This document shows, one piece after another, positions 62,176 to 64,000 of a stretch of DNA of 64,000 nt (its first letter is position 1; every line of letters starts with the position of its first letter). The notes below the pieces were generated by a model that searched no databases, had not been told where the DNA came from, and worked only from the letters and a program-made list of their open reading frames with translations. Origin of the DNA: Ramlibacter pinisoli (lineage in GTDB: Bacteria; Pseudomonadota; Gammaproteobacteria; Burkholderiales; Burkholderiaceae_C); contig NZ_WSEL01000006.1 in NCBI RefSeq assembly GCF_009758015.1, positions 62,001 through 126,000 of the forward strand, read 5' to 3'. The translations under genes were made by a program, and so were the position numbers.

Positions 62176-62436
62176 ATGGCGAAGGAAGAATTGATCGAAA
62201 TGCGTGGCAAGGTGGCCGAGATCCTGCCGGACTCGCGCTGCCGCGTCATCCTGACCAACGGCCACGAACTGGTGGCCTACACCGGTGGAAAGATGAAGAA
62301 GCACCGCATCCGCATCATCGCGGGTGACGAGGTGACGCTGGAGATGTCGCCCTACGACCTGACCAAGGGGCGCATCATGTTCCGGCATCTGCCCGATCGC
62401 CGGCCGCCCGGCGGCGCGCCGCACCACCGCCGCTGA
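62176..62436 (+). CDS. infA: Translation initiation factor IF-1 (second-type copy)
   Basis: An 86-residue OB-fold protein: [40 protein letters not shown] and [21 protein letters not shown] match IF-1 throughout. A 15-residue tail ([15 protein letters not shown]) exceeds the usual 72 residues; tailed copies are common as a second infA in Betaproteobacteria. IF-1 occupies the ribosomal A site during initiation. Its end overlaps the convergent DUF4334-like gene by 62 nt. Confidence 0.94.
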   Translation: MAKEELIEMRGKVAEILPDSRCRVILTNGHELVAYTGGKMKKHRIRIIAGDEVTLEMSPYDLTKGRIMFRHLPDRRPPGGAPHHRR

Positions 62437-63010
62437 GCCCCGCCCCGCCGCCGGCGGGGTCGCACGCCTGCGCCTCGCGGCGCAGCACGAAGAACAGCGG
62501 CTGCGGCTGGCCGCGCAGTTCCATGGCGCCCAGTACCGTGTCGGCGTCGACACGGCGGAACACGTCGCGCACCGGCAACGTGTCGTAGAGCATCGCCGCC
62601 GTGCGGCAGCCGCGGTGCTCCAGCATCCGCAGGCGCGCCCGCGGACGGCCGGTGGCCAGCAGCGGCAGCAGCGGCCAGGCCAGCCGGGCGGCCGCGGGCG
62701 ATGCCAGCCAGCGCCAGTGCATCCACAACGGCAGCAGCGGCCGCGCCCAGGTCGGGTCGATCGGCAGCAGGGCGCCGGCGCGCGTGCGCATCACCAGCGG
62801 GTCCACCGCGTCGTCGCTCTCGAAGCGCTTGCCGTGCCAGTGCCAGGCGGCCAGCACGCCGTCCAGCGGATGGCCGGTCGGGAACCCGCGGCCGGCCCAG
62901 CCGCCGCGCAGGTCGGTGGTGGCCACCGGCCCGAGCGCATCGAACAGTGCCAGCGCCTCGGCGGCGCTGGCACGGCCGGCGGCGAGCGCGGCCTCGAACG
63001 ACGCGGACAC
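62375..63010 (-). CDS. DUF4334 (GXWXG) domain protein
   Basis: A 211-residue protein. After a helical N-terminus it has [20 protein letters not shown], the GxWxG motif, followed by [18 protein letters not shown] and [20 protein letters not shown] and LFFVLRR, matching the DUF4334/GXWXG architecture. There is no ATG; GTG at 63010 gives [12 protein letters not shown], 17 nt after the asparaginase stop. Its 3' end overlaps infA (convergent). Function unknown. Confidence 0.8.
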   Translation of the reverse strand: MSASFEAALAAGRASAAEALALFDALGPVATTDLRGGWAGRGFPTGHPLDGVLAAWHWHGKRFESDDAVDPLVMRTRAGALLPIDPTWARPLLPLWMHWRWLASPAAARLAWPLLPLLATGRPRARLRMLEHRGCRTAAMLYDTLPVRDVFRRVDADTVLGAMELRGQPQPLFFVLRREAQACDPAGGGAGLSGGGAARRRAAGDRADAGT

Positions 63011-63027
63011 GGCCGCCTGCGCCCGCT

Positions 63028-64000
63028 TCAGTCGCCGGCGCGCAGCCGGAACACCGCCTTGCGCTCGCCCACCTGGGTGCCGCGCGCATTGGCGACCGGC
63101 TCGGCACGCCAGGGCCGCAGCTCCTCGCGCTGGCGCGCGTCCAGCCAGCCAAGCTGGTCCAGCACGGCGACCGTGGCGGCGAACAGCGCGGTCTTGTTGC
63201 CGTCGATCACCTTGATCGCGAAGGCCTGGCCGCGGCTCACGCTGCCCACCGCCTGCACGCCGTCGGCGCCGACCTTGGTGACCCAGTCGCCGCGGCCGGC
63301 GCGCATGAAGGCCAGGTCGCTGCGGCCGGTGCCCGACACCAGGTCGGGCCGCGCCACCATGGCCTGCGACAGGGTCGCGAAGCTGGCGCCGAACTCGGGA
63401 TCGCGGGCGCCGCTGGCCAGGCGCGCGTAGGCCCGCGCCAGGTGCGACAGCGGCAGCGCGAAGTTGGGCGCCGAGCAGCCGTCGATGCCCAGCCGCAGGT
63501 CCTCCGGCGCCAGCCCCGCGGCCCGTGCCACGTTGCGCCGGACCGCCTGCTGCAACGGGTGGCCGGGCGCCAGGTAGCTGGCCGTGGGCTGGCCGTGCTG
63601 CACGCACCAGGCGAGGAAACCCGTGTGCTTGCCGCTGCAGTTGTGGTGGCGTTCGTCGACGGTGGCCGGCGCCGGGCCGACGCCCAGCTCCACGTAGTAC
63701 GGCACGTGGCAGCCGCACTGCAGCGCCCGGTGCGTGAGGCCGATGCGGCCCAGCATGCCCTGCACGCGCTCCACGTGCATCGGCTCGCCGTTGTGGCTGG
63801 AACACAGGAGGGCGACCTCCTCGGGGCCGAAGCCGAACTGCGCCGGCCCACCGGCCTGCAGGAAGGGCAGCGCCTGCAGGGCCTTGAGGGTCGAGCGGGT
63901 GAAGGTGAGCCAGTGCGGATCGCCCGCGTGCGCGAGCAGCCGGCCCTGGGTGTCGGTCACCGCGACGGCACCGAAGTGCTGGCATTCCAGCGTGCCGCCG
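63028..64000 (-). CDS. L-asparaginase (asparaginase II family), N-terminus outside window
   Basis: Residues from the N-terminal region onward are present: GGTLECQHFGAVAVTDTQG, then FTRSTLKALQALPFLQAG and LLCSSHNGEPMHVERV, HHNCSGKHTGFLAWCV and GIDGCSAPNFALPLSH. These match the bacterial AnsA-independent asparaginase II family (PF06089), not the classical type I/II enzymes. It should release aspartate and ammonia from asparagine in the cytoplasm. The gene runs off the right edge. Confidence 0.9.
   Translation of the reverse strand, partial: GGTLECQHFGAVAVTDTQGRLLAHAGDPHWLTFTRSTLKALQALPFLQAGGPAQFGFGPEEVALLCSSHNGEPMHVERVQGMLGRIGLTHRALQCGCHVPYYVELGVGPAPATVDERHHNCSGKHTGFLAWCVQHGQPTASYLAPGHPLQQAVRRNVARAAGLAPEDLRLGIDGCSAPNFALPLSHLARAYARLASGARDPEFGASFATLSQAMVARPDLVSGTGRSDLAFMRAGRGDWVTKVGADGVQAVGSVSRGQAFAIKVIDGNKTALFAATVAVLDQLGWLDARQREELRPWRAEPVANARGTQVGERKAVFRLRAGD

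Overview
The window is 64 kb of very GC-rich, densely coding bacterial chromosome with short intergenic gaps, many 1-11 nt gene overlaps and frequent GTG starts. Type IV pilus motor genes pilT/pilU beside yggS, five Bug/TctC-type periplasmic solute receptors, MipA/OmpV, a PA2779-type protein, a second infA next to an RRM gene, and many IclR/LysR-controlled CoA and aromatic-type catabolic genes together suggest a betaproteobacterium of the Burkholderiales, probably Comamonadaceae (Ramlibacter/Variovorax-like). This assignment is inference from gene content; there is no rRNA or tRNA gene in the window to confirm it. I found no IS element, prophage, integrase or CRISPR array.

Layout. 1-4,100: end of a 3-hydroxyisobutyrate-dehydrogenase-like gene, a tautomerase, a palindromic repeat cluster, pilU-pilT and divergent yggS. 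4,100-10,600: a GH1-like glycosidase, a SCO/multicopper-oxidase copper pair, DUF3617, a glycerol kinase carrying a small inverted-duplication insertion, and a DUF2945 protein. 10,600-23,300: a 1,540-residue CheB-CheR-PAS-histidine kinase-receiver hybrid whose CheB part looks catalytically dead; an acidic protein translationally linked to a short RecQ and a MipA protein; arginase; a TerC gene behind a yybP-ykoY (Mn2+) riboswitch; and a shortened UvrA paralogue.

23,390-32,976: a co-directional catabolic block (epimerase, divergent DHDPS-family aldolase, complete TctCBA transporter, TIM-barrel isomerase, enolase-superfamily enzyme), followed by an ATP-grasp enzyme and a di-haem cytochrome c. 33,024-41,699: a minus-strand acyl-CoA block (two-piece AtuA, Bug receptor, two hot-dog proteins, CoA-transferase, acyl-CoA dehydrogenase, enoyl-CoA hydratase) facing two overlapping iclR genes. 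41,700-45,150: small secreted paralogues, an Old Yellow Enzyme homologue, dispersed palindromic repeats and 640 nt without a gene. 45,155-52,919: a Bug receptor, two SMP-30-type lactonases and a ThDP enzyme facing a CysB-like LysR gene, then another Bug receptor and two tandem cupins. 53,000-60,700: a coiled-coil protein, then a LysR/TauD pair with visible operator sites, a Bug receptor, an LLM flavin monooxygenase, an alpha/beta hydrolase, another LysR gene and a flavin reductase. 60,700-64,000: a PA2779-type protein, an RRM protein, a second IF-1, a DUF4334 protein and a truncated asparaginase gene.

The main theme is import and breakdown of organic acids or aromatic-type compounds. Bug receptors supply the substrate-capture step. 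Separate regulators (two IclR, three LysR) control compact enzyme sets whose substrates cannot be read from sequence alone. Long reading frames lying opposite or out of phase with these genes are GC-driven artefacts and are not listed.
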